A stretch of DNA of 64,000 bases from Cranoglanis bouderius (lineage: Eukaryota; Chordata; Actinopteri; Siluriformes; Cranoglanididae): NCBI GenBank assembly GCA_023630585.1, contig CM042548.1, forward strand, positions 3,856,027 to 3,920,026, read 5' to 3'. Of the stretch, positions 35,050-45,293 are shown piece after piece (the first letter of the stretch is position 1; each line of letters opens with the position of its first letter). A model generated the notes under the pieces. The model made no database searches, was not told where the DNA came from, and worked only from the letters and a program-made list of their open reading frames with translations. Made by a program: the position numbers and the translations under genes.

Positions 35050-36367
35050 AGTTGACTTTTACTTGCTGTTGCTCTTTACTAACCAACAGCTTTGTTGAAT
35101 TTTGGATTCTGATTGGTCAGAAGATGTTGATTCGTTTTCTGACAGTGCAGCTGCAAATCACAGGTTTATATTAATATGCTCATTCTAATACATTATTGTT
35201 TCTATAATAACAGCTTGCATATGGACTTGTATGGCGAACACTCCACTTATTATGTTGAAGTTTTCTTTAAGGAGATATTTATTTTGGGTTTATGGATGGG
35301 GTCTCCAGGGTCAGTGCTTTGTAAAAGGCAGTAGAGGTAAAGCTGTAACTTTACATTTTCCAACACAGGAATGTACTCGTGACAGAAGCTTTGTGGTTTC
35401 TCAGTAACATAACAAATTGTGTGTGTGTTTTTTTTTTAAACATATGCATTTCAACATGGAAAAAAGAGACATACTGAAATGATTGTGCATGTCCGGTGCT
35501 AATTTGTATGTATCACCAATACATAACCACATGGTTTTGTTTCTTCTTTTCTTCTCCACAGCATATTAAGGCTTCTTTAGACCTGAATTATTATTTTTCC
35601 CAAAGGTTAGAGTGTTGCCCTGTCACAGTAAAACCTCTGCTCCAGTTATGTCACACTGTCTTCCTGGAGTTTATCTCAACCTAATATGGATTCTCTCCTA
35701 ATCTCTAAAATATTCTGCTGTAAAAGATAAAAAAATGTGTTTCACAGACGTTCTACAACATACATGCAATGGTAAATCCTTAACATTGGCACACTGCCGT
35801 GGTATAAGAACAATAAAATATTTCAGAATATTTCAAATACTTCATGTCCTGTTATTGGAAAATAATTCACTTTGGCATTGTAAGAGAATCACCTCATCAT
35901 TTATTATTTTCCTATAACAGCACGCGCAAAGTGATTTATTCCTTACATAGTGAACATTGAAAACTAAACCAGTAGCAAAGGATATGTACTATTCTGACAG
36001 CTGGAGAGCCAAAATGGTCTAAAATAGAGATGATAGAGATGATCTAAAATAGAGATCCCATTCTAGGACTCTCTCTTCAACACACAGAGATTTACAATAC
36101 CTGCAACGTAACAACTGTTCAGCATGTGATATAGCTGTTAAACTGTTACCGCAGTTAATAATTTTGGTCCAAGTGGGCCAGGTGCAAGATAGATAAAAAG
36201 AGAAAGTAGTAGCAAGGAAGGCTAGAGAGAGAGAGAGAGAGATAGAGCGAAGATGGGGCACTACAGATATGAGCTTCATCCAAAAATCCGTGCCTACCTT
36301 GCACTACTGTGTTCACAAGCGCAGCCACAACCAAACAAGTCCAAATAGACCGGGCCACCATCGCCAT
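28978..36367 (-). CDS. chrne: Muscle nicotinic acetylcholine receptor epsilon/gamma-class subunit, complete, 12 exons
   Basis: Exons from 5' to 3': 36367-36298, 34985-34852, 34156-34112, 33582-33473, 33302-33147, 31808-31705, 31581-31381, 30969-30855, 30708-30594, 30455-30248, 29376-29243, 29145-28978. They total 1560 nt (519 aa), all phases match, and several sizes (45, 110, 156, 115, 115) are those classic for this family. The protein is a pentameric ligand-gated cation channel subunit of the neuromuscular junction. It has a signal peptide (about 1-23), an extracellular domain with Cys153-Cys167 forming the Cys-loop (around FPFDWQNC), and M1 (about 246-270, PLFYIINIILPCSLISS), M2 (about 278-298, SVLLAQTVFLFLIAQK), M3 (about 313-333) and M4 (about 478-497). 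The cytoplasmic loop carries RRRSSFGLMQRAEEY. NEKEETLTT and EAFTENGEWAI place it in the gamma/epsilon class. The wording is close to gamma, but the PLD2 neighbourhood points to epsilon. Oddities: Ile at 279, just before M2, and an extra Cys107 in the extracellular domain. Confidence 0.93.
29671..30222 (+). repeat. Imperfect (TCTG)/(TCTA)/(ATCC) tetranucleotide tract in receptor intron 10
   Basis: About 550 bases of ctgtctgtctatcatccatc-type repeats filling most of the intron between exons 30455-30248 and 29376-29243. It yields long spurious Ser/Cys/Leu-rich frames in all three plus frames. Confidence 0.9.
31315..31376 (+). repeat. (CA)n microsatellite at the receptor exon 7 donor
   Basis: On the coding strand the donor GTGAGT runs straight into (GT)n of about 60 bases. 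Confidence 0.95.
32065..32752 (+). mobile_element. Copy D of the taaggaataaa inverted-repeat family (near full length)
   Basis: About 690 bp between receptor exons 5 and 6. Head ttctgattgatccaaagatg. Interior with the diagnostic ttggaaggagtctgcagtgt, gatgaaggaatgactgtttg and tgacaggaactaaattgttt. Tail gattattttcctacaacagc and tgttttattcctta. Confidence 0.8.
33317..33375 (+). repeat. (GA)n microsatellite at the receptor exon 5 acceptor
   Basis: On the coding strand a (CT)n tract ending 14 bases from the acceptor at 33303. Confidence 0.95.
34430..34634 (+). mobile_element. tRNA-derived SINE-like repeat, copy 3
   Basis: Shares gcagttgacgggtaagggcc, tttgaactcatgaccttcgc and ttaaccactgagctacca with copy 1. 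It lies between receptor exons 2 and 3. Confidence 0.75.
34998..35045 (+). repeat. (GA)n microsatellite at the receptor exon 2 acceptor
   Basis: On the coding strand a (CT)n tract just upstream of the acceptor at 34986. Confidence 0.95.
35082..35948 (+). mobile_element. Copy E of the taaggaataaa inverted-repeat family, interrupted
   Basis: Head caacagctttgttgaatttt with attctgattggtcagaaga. Tail attattttcctataacagca and gtgatttattccttac. An unrelated stretch (about 35500-35715) separates the two halves. It lies in receptor intron 1. Confidence 0.75.
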
Positions 36368-36468
36368 GCTTGGTTGATCGCCACCTTCGACACGTCTGAC
36401 TGAGACTTTGTAAGAAAGAAACATCAAGAGCACTTCTGTCTGAGTGGCTCCTTGCCCTTCCTGAGCTT

Positions 36469-36510
36469 CAGCTGTTGTTGAGTTCGGCTCAGGTTACACT
36501 CCAACACTTG
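36469..36510 (-). promoter_or_regulatory. Candidate E-box promoter of the receptor gene
   Basis: CAGCTG at 36469-36474 and CACTTG at 36505-36510 are CANNTG E-boxes 100-145 bases upstream of the start codon. They bind myogenic bHLH factors in known muscle receptor subunit promoters. A weak TTTAAG lies just beyond, on the minus strand, near 36520. The transcription start is not known. Confidence 0.35.
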
Positions 36511-36916
36511 GCACTGCTCTTAAAGTCAACCCTTTGGTTTGGCCCCTCTTCATCAGGGCCATCATTAGAATGAATTTCGGATCATTATTTCCCACTTGGT
36601 TTATACCTAAATGTGATAGTAGCGATAATGAAAGAATATGTTATCAGGAGCGTTATAGTGCTAATAATACATTTAGGATAGAAGAATATTTACAATAAAT
36701 ATACAGTATTTGCATTAAAATACTGCCATAATAATTCCATATTAAACACAGTGTTAAAGCATGACAAAGTTTCCAAAAAGTTCCTGTGCAGGTTCCTTTA
36801 TAAAGAATCAGAACAAATTTACTGCTGGCTGCAAGGCTCTTGTCCATTTTACCCCACTATGATATAAATAACCAGCACTTTGATTGCCAGGGTCAACGGC
36901 ACAGGAGGTGTGGATT

Positions 36917-36919
<3 letters not shown>

Positions 36920-36993
<74 letters not shown>

Positions 36994-36996
36994 GTG
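36920..36996 (+). repeat. (GT)n microsatellite
   Basis: About 70 bases of GT, 550 bases upstream of the receptor start codon. Confidence 0.95.
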
Positions 36997-37066
36997 GACA
37001 TAATTATAAGCTTTGTCAATGTGCAGAGAAAATGGTGAATTATCCTACAAACTTAAATGCTATTAA

Positions 37067-37070
37067 GTTC

Positions 37071-37137
<67 letters not shown>
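37067..37137 (+). repeat. (AAT)n microsatellite
   Basis: About 22 AAT units immediately before the SINE-like repeat at 37145. Confidence 0.95.
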
Positions 37138-37138
<1 letters not shown>

Positions 37139-37144
37139 CATTAC

Positions 37145-37480
37145 ATAAATTAGCATTTTTGCCTTGCAGCTCCAGGGTTGGGGGTTTGATTCTCACCTCC
37201 ACCCTGTGTGTGCAGAGTTTGCGTGTTCTCCCTGTGCTTCAGGGGTTTCTTCCGGGTACTCCGGTTCTCCCTCAGCCCAAAGACATGCGTTGTAGGCTGA
37301 TTGGCATTTCCAAATTGTCTGTAGTGTGTGAGTGTGTGTGTGATTGTGCCCTGCGATGGCTTGGCACCCTGTCCAGGGTGTCCCCTGCCTTGTGCCCAGA
37401 GTCCCCGGGATAGGCTCCAAGCTCCCCCATGACCTGTGTAGGATAAGCGGTATGGAAAATGGACGGATGGCTGGATAATA
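37145..37480 (+). mobile_element. Fish SINE/LINE-tail repeat
   Basis: Begins with a tRNA-like box (gggggtttgattctcacctc), then acatgcgttgtaggctgatt, ggcaccctgtccagggtgtc and ggataagcggtatggaaaat. This arrangement recurs widely in fish genomes. A reversed fragment of it is at 21415-21535. Confidence 0.7.
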
Positions 37481-37697
37481 ATATAAAATAATGCAGTTTG
37501 TACAAACATAAAATGCACTTACTCAGACATGTTATGAATTAGATACAGTCTTAATAGACTACTAATAACAGCATAAAAAGACACTAATAATAGGATAGTA
37601 GTCAGATTCTAAATATGTACACTTGAAACTGATTACAGTTCAGAGAAACGTTATGATACCTTAAGAATGTGCTTTAAGGCGTTTTTAGAATATCTTT

Positions 37698-37862
37698 CGT
37701 GTAAGGTATAAAAAAAACTTGGGGGCATGCTCTTGTAGGAAAATAATTAACGATAAGGTGGTGTGACGTCCATAGTGATCTAGTTCTTATTAAAAAACAT
37801 GTCATACTTTTTAGCTGTCTATATTCTACTGTTGTGGAACGTACGCAAAATAAGTTACACCA
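37698..37862 (-). mobile_element. Copy F (fragment) of the taaggaataaa inverted-repeat family
   Basis: Contains taaggtataaaaaaaactt, tgtaggaaaataattaacga and aacatgtcatactttttagc; the head is lost. Confidence 0.6.
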
Positions 37863-38024
37863 AAACAAGACCAGTTGAGAAATGTAGCAACAGTGAATCC
37901 CAGATCTGATACCACTGTGTTATTCAAGAGTTCATTCAGAGTGTACAAGAGTTCATTCAGAACTAGTGATTGCACTTTTATCAGCCTTATCATTTCGGCA
38001 TAATTTATCAGTAGCAATAATCCA

Positions 38025-38390
38025 TAGGGAGATACCAGAATGACCGTCTTTCGGATGAGACGTTAAACCGAGGTCCTGACTCTCTGTGGTCATTAAAAAT
38101 CCCAGGCCACTTCTCGTAAAGATTAGGGGTATCACCCTGGTGTCCTGGCGAAATTGCCCTATTGGCCCTTGTCTATCATGGCCCCCTAATAATCTCCATC
38201 CCTGAATTGGCTATATCTCTCCTCTCCACCAATAGCTGGTGTGTGGTGGGCGTTCAGGCTCACTATGGCTGCCGTCGCATCATCCAGGTGGATGCAACAC
38301 ACTGGTGGTGGTTGAGGAGATTTCCCCCCTATACTATGTAAAGCGCTTTGAGTGTCTAGAAAAGCGCTATATAAATGTAACTAATTATTA
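38025..38390 (+). mobile_element. L2-type LINE/SINE 3' tail repeat
   Basis: Contains cggatgagacgttaaaccga, ggtggatgcaacacactggt and the terminal agcgctatataaatgtaact followed by (att)n. This is a conserved non-LTR tail found across teleosts. It lies in the receptor-GLTPD2 intergenic region. Confidence 0.7.
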
Positions 38391-39738
38391 TTATTATTAT
38401 TATTAATATTATTATTATTAGTTCCATAAGTAGTGCAACAGTCTGCATATAATGGGGTTAAGTGTCTGAAAGGACATTCACCCATATCGCAGAGTTACTC
38501 TACCAGTCAGTGTTAACAATAATGCGAAAGTATTATTGAACTCACCATTCTGTTTACTGTCGAATCAACATACATGAATGGTGAATAGTCAGAGACATGT
38601 ATTTTACTAGGGGAGAAGCCACTCATGCAAAGAATACTGTGGAGCCGGACGTGGAGTTTCCGGTTACTCTTTCATATCGTGTCTCGGTTTCCACTAGTAT
38701 TTATAGAGCGCTGTAGACAGAGATGTTAGGAATTCACGTTAGATCTAATGACACTTGGATAGAGTAGCCAAGGAAATGTCAGATGATCAGCAGCTGTGTC
38801 TTTTGGCTTGCCCAGTGTACTTAGGGAAAGTAATAAGAGAAACATGATGTTTATTGGTACAAATTTGGATGTTTTTGCTTCTCTGGTTTCCTCCCACCTT
38901 TTTATCTTAGACCAGTCAGAGTCAATAACTCAACAGCACTGTGGTATAAAGAGAATTAATCTGTAATAAAGTCCAGTACAAGACTCTGAATGTTGATTTC
39001 ATTTTTTTTTTTTATTGATTTTTACATTTACCAGACGCAATCCAAACATCAAGGTGAGTAGTCGAAGATTAAGGTCCAAAGGTGGGTACCTGGCAGTGCT
39101 AGTCCATTCACAATATAAGCAAATTAAATGTATTTCTCAAAAAAAAAAAAAAACACCACCAATACAGTTCACTTTCTCACTGAATCTAGATTTGCAAAAA
39201 AAAACAGCAACTGCTGCTCCAGCTATCCTTCAAAAGGCATTCTTTTTAGTCTTTATTTTGCATATGTTGTTTGATTTCAAGGGACATGTTGACAATGACA
39301 ATGAATATTCACTGGCCTCTTGGGTCACTGTTTCTGATATTCATGATATGTCAGGAAAATATGACATGACAAAAGACAAGAGATCTTACCAAGGTGATTC
39401 AGAGTAATAGTATTTGTAATCATGTGCACTAAACAGGGTTGCTATAGGACATTGACTTATAAGCAGCAATTGGTTACATATAACTAATCTATGGACCCAC
39501 AGACTAAACAACCCAACGTGAGGCAGTGAGAGAGTCCATAAAACATTTGGAGTCCACAAACTGTGAAGAGAAGTAAGAAGAGCAGAACTACTTTTTTTTT
39601 TCCATCTCCAGTAAAGAGAAGAATATTTGGTTTTGGAAAGCCAAAGATCTCGATCTTGCAGGAGAAGCATGGACCAGCCTGTGAACATGTGGATATGGAA
39701 GAAAATATTGTAGAGGAGAAGGGAAACAGCAGGGCAGG

Positions 39739-42700
39739 ATGGGAGTGAGAGGAAGGGCCACCTTGGCTGTCCTCTTTATCATCATCTTACTTTTCTCCTC
39801 ATGGCTCTGTAAGTACCTTTTTCATGGTGTCGTCACATTAAAATGATGCCCTGATTAACCCATACCTCAGCATTTAAGTAGAAGCAATGATGGCTGGTCG
39901 TGGTAGATGGCTGGATGTGAGACTAAAATCTAATATCTATCTAATATCTATCTAACTCAAACAATTCATTTAATCATTTTATCGATAGCATAATAAGAAC
40001 AATGTTAGAAAAACCAATACTACACACACATGTAAAGGCTGATAACTGCATTCATGATGTCTATTTTTTTTTTTTTTGGTCTGTAATGCTCTAGTCTGCT
40101 GGATGCTGGACGTGTTTCTTCCAAATACCAAAGATGATGAACAGAAAAGACGTAACCTTTTGTTTAAAAACAACAAGCAAACAACAGCGCTAAACTGATG
40201 TACATGGAATTTCTCTCAGCATGAGCAAACTTCCACACTATTATTTTTGGCTTTCATAATTTTTTAGGAAACATAAGGAACGGTTTATTTTCCAGTCACT
40301 TTTTCGAAGTCTCTTCTGTGTTGTTAAAGGTGCAGTATGTAATAATTGAAAGTGCCTTTACATGTCTAATAATCACATAATTTTAAAGATACCTTATAAC
40401 CAACCATTTTTTACAATATTACTAAGCAATAGATATCACTAGTTGACTAATTTCAGGATCCTGTTGACATTTTTCTGACCCAGAAATAAGCACTGCCCCA
40501 GATTGAAGCAAAGCTGCTCCCAAAAAGGCAACAAAGAGGCTGGGGTTAGTTGTAGTAAATGGACAGCATTTAGTTGGTGTTTTCACTGTAGTTGCAATTC
40601 ACCTCACAGCCAGCAGAGGGCTTTAGAAATAACATACTGCTCCTTTAACTGTCATAACTATATTGACCATAGATCAGACATGTTCTACATTTTCTGAGAA
40701 AGACTCTATTATGTTTCATGTAGTGTAGTGTAGTGTAGTGTGGATACAACTGGTGTCGTCATTTGACTGTTTATTATAACAACACAAAGTCCAGGAACCT
40801 GCATTTAGTGGGTGTGTGTTTGCAGAGCTTTATAAATCTAATATTAGTGCCATGACTGTCCTTAACAGCTGACATGTTTTCAACCCTCATTATCATATAA
40901 ATGTTGATGTTTATATCACAGGTTGGAAACGATTACTTTTTCATTATGGTCAGTTCTGAATAGAAATTACATTTTTTATATTCCTGCTCCAGCATTCCAG
41001 TTGGAAATTGGAAAACTCACATGATTTATGAATGAGAAGATGGTAATATTTACCAATATGGCAGCTATCCTCATTGTCTGGCAGCTTACAAAATAACACT
41101 TGATCCAGCACATCTTATTAATATTGCCCACTTCATTGTGTCTTGTTTATTGTTTGCCTTTGGCAATGATTAACCCTATGCTGCCTGTAATATACCTATA
41201 TATGACATTATTTTATCACTGGGAAAGTTTACCTAAGCTTCTGTTTATGACATAGAATGAGAAACTAATCTTTTCTAGAACTTGTCAGTATGCAATCTCC
41301 TGAAATCTTCTCCTAATCCTGCCTCTTTTTTTTAAAATTTATTTATAGATGGTGGTTTGGATCATTGCTGGGACTACTGCCTAAAGGATTCCTTTAAGAA
41401 CGATCAGGTATGTCTATTGCTGTGAATAAAAAGTCTTCTTTAATGAGCTCCTACACCATAAGAGAGACTCAGAACTGTCACTTTCTCCACTTTATTACTT
41501 GCTCTTTGACCAATTACACTTGTTTTCTTAGCCTATCAGTTTCTACAGGAGTAACACCTCATCAGAAGACATCACACCTCCATTGGAGGTGTGTCCAGGA
41601 CAGAAATTCCAGGTTGCTTATTTGCTGATGCATCTGCAGGATGCGCCTGTCTCAACCAATGATGTTTTGCTAAACCCATACCTAGCCAGCTGGGATGAGC
41701 TCATCAAGTATGAAAGCACTTAATACAAGCTAGAAAGCAAATAGCAAGTATAGGGTTCTTCGGGTTTCTTAGAGGTTCTTTGATTGGTTGAGTTCTTAGT
41801 TTCCTAAATGGGTTCTTCTTGACACATTAGAGAAATGATCTGTTATAGGGTTCTTCAGGTTCCTTGGGGGATTCATTGGCTAATTAAGACTTCTTAGCTT
41901 CCTAAATGAGTTCTAATTGAAGATGTGATGAAATAGCATTGAGAAATGATCTGTTATAGGATTCTTCCAGGTTCTCATGGGTTCTTTGGCTAGTTAAGAC
42001 TTCTTAGCTTGCTACAGAGCTTCTACTTAGGACCCTCTCTAAATGAAGTCTCTGTTCTTTGTGAGATGTTCTTTGCCTAGTTAAAATGTATTAGTTTCTA
42101 CTTGAAACCCTCTCTAGAGAAACTCTCTGTTATAGGGTTCTTCTGGTTCCTTAGAGGTTCTTTGGCTAGTTAAGAGGGCTTAGCTTCCTGAAGAACATTC
42201 TCTAGAGAAACTCTAGGGTTCTACACGAAACTTTTGTGCAAAACCAGTACAAAAAGGATACACTAGAATACTGATTAGTCTCAACATACACCTAGCGACA
42301 ATTACATTATACAATTATATTCCATGTATTTTTTAAAAAAGTTTTCATTGTTTTTCTCTGAACTGTTGGTTTTTGCTTTTAGGTTCATGGAGTCCTTGGG
42401 ACCAATGGTGGGTATAATCTCCGAGGAAATTGAGATGAAGACCTCCATTATCCGCAAGCTTGCTAAAAAAGAGGAGGAGGAAAGAACTCAGCAAGCGGCA
42501 GACTCAGCCTCAGATGGTGCATATGTTTCAGTGCACTCCATGATCGTGTCGGAGCTGGAGCAGGGTTTAGTAGACTTTGACCAGTTGACGGAATCAGGTT
42601 GCAGGACTCTACTGCGCCTCCATCGCGCTCTTCTCTGGTTGCAGCTCTTTCTACACAACCTGGCTGAAGAAAAGAGGGAAATGATGGCGCAAAGCCCATC

Positions 42701-42941
42701 CGAGCTCTGTCGAGAGGCTTATCGTCTCACACTGGCTCAGCACCACTCATGGTGGGTGAAGAAGGCGGCGGAGCTGGCGTTCATGGCCATGCCTGACAGA
42801 CAGTTCTTCTACAAACTGATGTGTGTGAGGACGCAGGCAGAGGCAGCAGCTTTGTTAAACAGAGTGGTCAAAGCCATACAGAAAGTGTATGACAGAACTC
42901 AAGTGATGTTGGAGGAACATGATATGCTAGCACTACCATAA
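39739..42941 (+). CDS. gltpd2: Glycolipid transfer protein domain-containing protein 2-like, complete, 4 exons
   Basis: Exons: 39739-39808, 41349-41407, 41532-41707, 42383-42941 (864 nt, 287 aa). All have GT-AG borders and matching phases. Residues 1-23 are a hydrophobic signal sequence or anchor (LAVLFIIILLFSSWLC). The GLTP fold spans about 66-280: CPGQKFQVAYLL, YLASWDELIKFMESLG, LLRLHRALLWLQLFL, then HHSWWVKKAAELAFMAMP. Arg176 and Arg180 have the spacing of the paired arginines that hold the phosphate in ceramide-1-phosphate transfer protein, and His222/His223 match the conserved histidine. A sphingolipid-phosphate ligand is therefore likely, but it is inferred. The N-terminal signal separates it from cytosolic GLTP and CPTP, and GLTPD2 is a neighbour of CHRNE in human. 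The C-terminus (HDMLALP) and the stop codon lie in the first unit of a minisatellite. The start was chosen for the signal sequence and the context gcaggATGG. Confidence 0.9.
40324..40648. mobile_element. Short inverted-repeat element in GLTPD2 intron 1
   Basis: Left end ttaaaggtgcagtatgtaa and right end aacatactgctcctttaa are reverse complements with one mismatch, so this is a MITE-like unit of 325 bp without a coding frame. A related end (acaaactgcacctttaaa) is seen alone at 28653-28670. Confidence 0.65.
41748..42230 (+). repeat. Long-period tandem repeat in GLTPD2 intron 3
   Basis: Four or five diverged units of roughly 95-110 bases share tataggg-ttctt, ggttctttggctagttaaga and cttcttagcttcct, with starts near 41752, 41848, 41960 and 42137. 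They fill most of the intron before the last exon. Confidence 0.7.
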
Positions 42942-43510
42942 AGACATGGAGTGTGGACATCTCGGTCATATAATAAGGTGTCCAGTAAGTGCACACAATG
43001 TTGGTGATACCATACAGAAGCACAGCACTTGGGTGATGCCATGATGATATAATGGTACAGCATGCTAGCAACATGCCATAAGGACACACGGCATGCTAGC
43101 AATACCATAAGGATGCACAGCATGCTAACAGTACCATAAGGACACACAGCATGCTAGCAATTCCATAAGGATGCACAGCATGCTAACAGTACCATAAGGA
43201 CACATAGCAGTCTAGCAATACCATGAGGACAAACAGGATGCTAGCAACACCATAAGGGCACAGAGTTAGCAATGTTAGCAATGCCATAAGGAGCCAAAGC
43301 ATGCTATCATGCTCTGCGTCCTTATGGTGTTACTAGCATTCTGTTGGTCCTTATGGTATTGTTAGCATGCTGTGATGCTAGTGATAATGTAAGGATGTAT
43401 AGTGTGCTAGTAATACCATAAGCACACCCAGCATGCTAGTTATGATTAAATGACACATAGAATGCTAGCAATACAGTAAGGACACAAAGCAGGCTAGCAA
43501 TTCCATAAGG
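42910..43510 (+). repeat. Decayed ~30-bp minisatellite running through the GLTPD2 stop codon
   Basis: About 18 degraded units of the type atgctagcaataccataagg followed by acacacagc, period about 30-31 bases. The first recognisable unit is the GLTPD2 C-terminal codons themselves (atatgctagcactaccataa, where taa is the stop). Units become irregular after 43260, and a stretch near 43300-43370 appears inverted. Confidence 0.8.
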
Positions 43511-44271
43511 ACTCATGAAAGTTAAAAGAAATTCAAATGGAAAATGCTGCCATGTGCACTTGGTCACCAAACTAAACTGGCCCACATTAAGAACAAGACT
43601 CTCTTAGTCAGTGTGTAGTAAATATTTGGCAGACGCTTTTTTGCAAGTCATGATTTTAGCATGTATGGTGTTTAAAAAAAGGCCAGTTTTATCAGGGTTT
43701 ACAACACAGTCATACTGTAATGCCAGTTGGACTCTGACCTGAGTGATTTCACAGACAGTACAAACAGATACACACAGCGAAACGCAATCATCAGTCAACA
43801 GTACTGTTAACACTATCTACGAGTATCACCATTCTGTTGGTGCCAGTCTCGAACAGGTACCAAAGACCATACAACTTCAACCGTTGGACCAACCTGCGAT
43901 TGCAAAATGCAGTTCCAGTTTTCGTGTGCTGAACGTTTATAGTACAGGCGTGCATGGGGATGGGATTGTGTGGGACCCAACAAACAAATCATGCGGGTGG
44001 GAACGTGGGGTCAGTTGTGAAGCAAGCAGGACAGAGAAAGGTCACCTTCATTAATATGGGAGCATACTGGGTGACATGCATTTACCACATTTATTAATCT
44101 TCCATAAATCCTAGTAACAAACTAAGATGTTTGTTAAAAAAAACTATCAGAGGCAAGTGCAAACAAAAATATGCACTGCAGGAGTGGATGGGGTTAGTCC
44201 GAATTTTTTCGGGAGTGAGAACTCTAAACATCAACATATATCAAGGCCATGTTATGTTTCTTGAGATCTAG

Positions 44272-44589
44272 ATGTATTTTGTGGTTATGAAGTACTTAAT
44301 TCGTGGCAACTATTATAACGATGGACCAGCGAAATCAATTGAATTGGACCATTCTGGCCACATGAAGCTAAGTGTGGAGATTTTTCATAATATTACATTT
44401 TACTTAATTCTTGGAAAAACCCTGGTGTCACTGGCGTTGCGACATGGATATACCATCAGCACGTGTCACCTTAAGCGAACTCTCAAATTGAATAGACTGA
44501 CTTTAACCCGTTCCTACCAAATGGTTAACTGGAGGCTACGTATTAAGTATGATGTCCCACGATATATTAAGTCTAAGTCTATGGGCTAA
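44272..44589 (+). pseudogene. Eroded transposase fragment with helix-turn-helix (IS3EU-like?)
   Basis: A 105-codon frame contains LALRHGYTISTCHLKRTLK. This resembles the HG-TIS-LKR-L pattern at the N-terminus of rve/DDE-type transposases of fish elements. No catalytic core follows: the frame ends at 44589 and a different element begins at 44615. The assignment rests on motif resemblance only. Confidence 0.4.
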
Positions 44590-44614
44590 GATACTTAGTT
44601 TCTGACCTTGAAAT

Positions 44615-44862
44615 ACACTATATGGCCAAAAGTTTGTGGACACCTGACCATCACACCCATATGTGCTTGTTGAACATCCCATTCCAGATTTAGTCCCGCT
44701 TTGCTGTTACAATAAGCTCCACTCTTCTGGGAAGGCTTTCCACCAGATTTTGGAGCGTGGCCGTGGGGATTTGTGTTCACTCAGCCATTGAGAGCATTAG
44801 TGAGGTCAGGAACTGACGTTGGACGAGGAGGCCTGGGGTGCAGTTGGCTTTCTGGTTCATCC
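44615..44862 (+). mobile_element. Non-autonomous Tc1-related element, left part
   Basis: Begins with cactatatggccaaaagttt and tgtggacacctgaccatcac, the conserved terminal repeat of a very abundant fish element without coding capacity. The right end is missing here. It shares its terminal and internal sequence (ctccactcttctgggaaggc) with the copy at 52.4-52.8 kb. Confidence 0.8.
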
Positions 44863-45243
44863 TAAAGGCGTTCAGTGTTCAGCTTAATGGCATTTTCTTG
44901 TCGTTAAGCTTTTTCAAAGCCCAGCATAATTTTTTGCTCACAGGAGAATCATCTGTCTGTGCTGGGTGCTTACTGATTTCAGTCATGTTTTTCTTTCCAA
45001 ACAGACTGAGATGGGGGTGGAGTGAATGGGTGTTTGGGGATGGCTATAAAATGGCCCATGTAAACACGAACAACCTTTACAGGCTGTAAGGCACTTTTCC
45101 AAATGGGTTTTTTCATCCCCGTAATACACTTGAGCTGAAACCATGGCTTTAATCATTTTTTTTATCATGTTCTACATATTTTCCAGGTTATTCTTATTAA
45201 GTAAGAAACAAAAACAAATCTACTATTGTACCTTTAATTTGTG

Positions 45244-45293
45244 ACCAACCCAACCCCCTCCACCCAACCCAACCACCCCACCCCCACCCCACC
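45244..45293 (-). repeat. C-rich tract, possible G-quadruplex on the minus strand
   Basis: Several runs of three to five C (accccctcc, accaccccacccccacccc). The minus strand has G-run spacing compatible with a quadruplex. Confidence 0.6.

Larger units (their letters stand above)
36368..39738. other. Divergent intergenic region between the receptor gene and GLTPD2
   Basis: The two genes are transcribed away from each other. The interval holds E-boxes near the receptor start, two microsatellites, a SINE-like repeat, fragment F and an L2-tail repeat. 38.4-39.7 kb has no recognised element and should contain the GLTPD2 promoter; I see no clear TATA box. Confidence 0.6.

Noticed and set aside
42910..43510. 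CRISPR array
   Set aside because: Regular ~30-base units but without unique spacers and in a vertebrate genome; it is a decayed minisatellite.
43743..44054. 103-codon plus-strand frame after GLTPD2
   Set aside because: No recognisable motif; looks like unique non-coding DNA.
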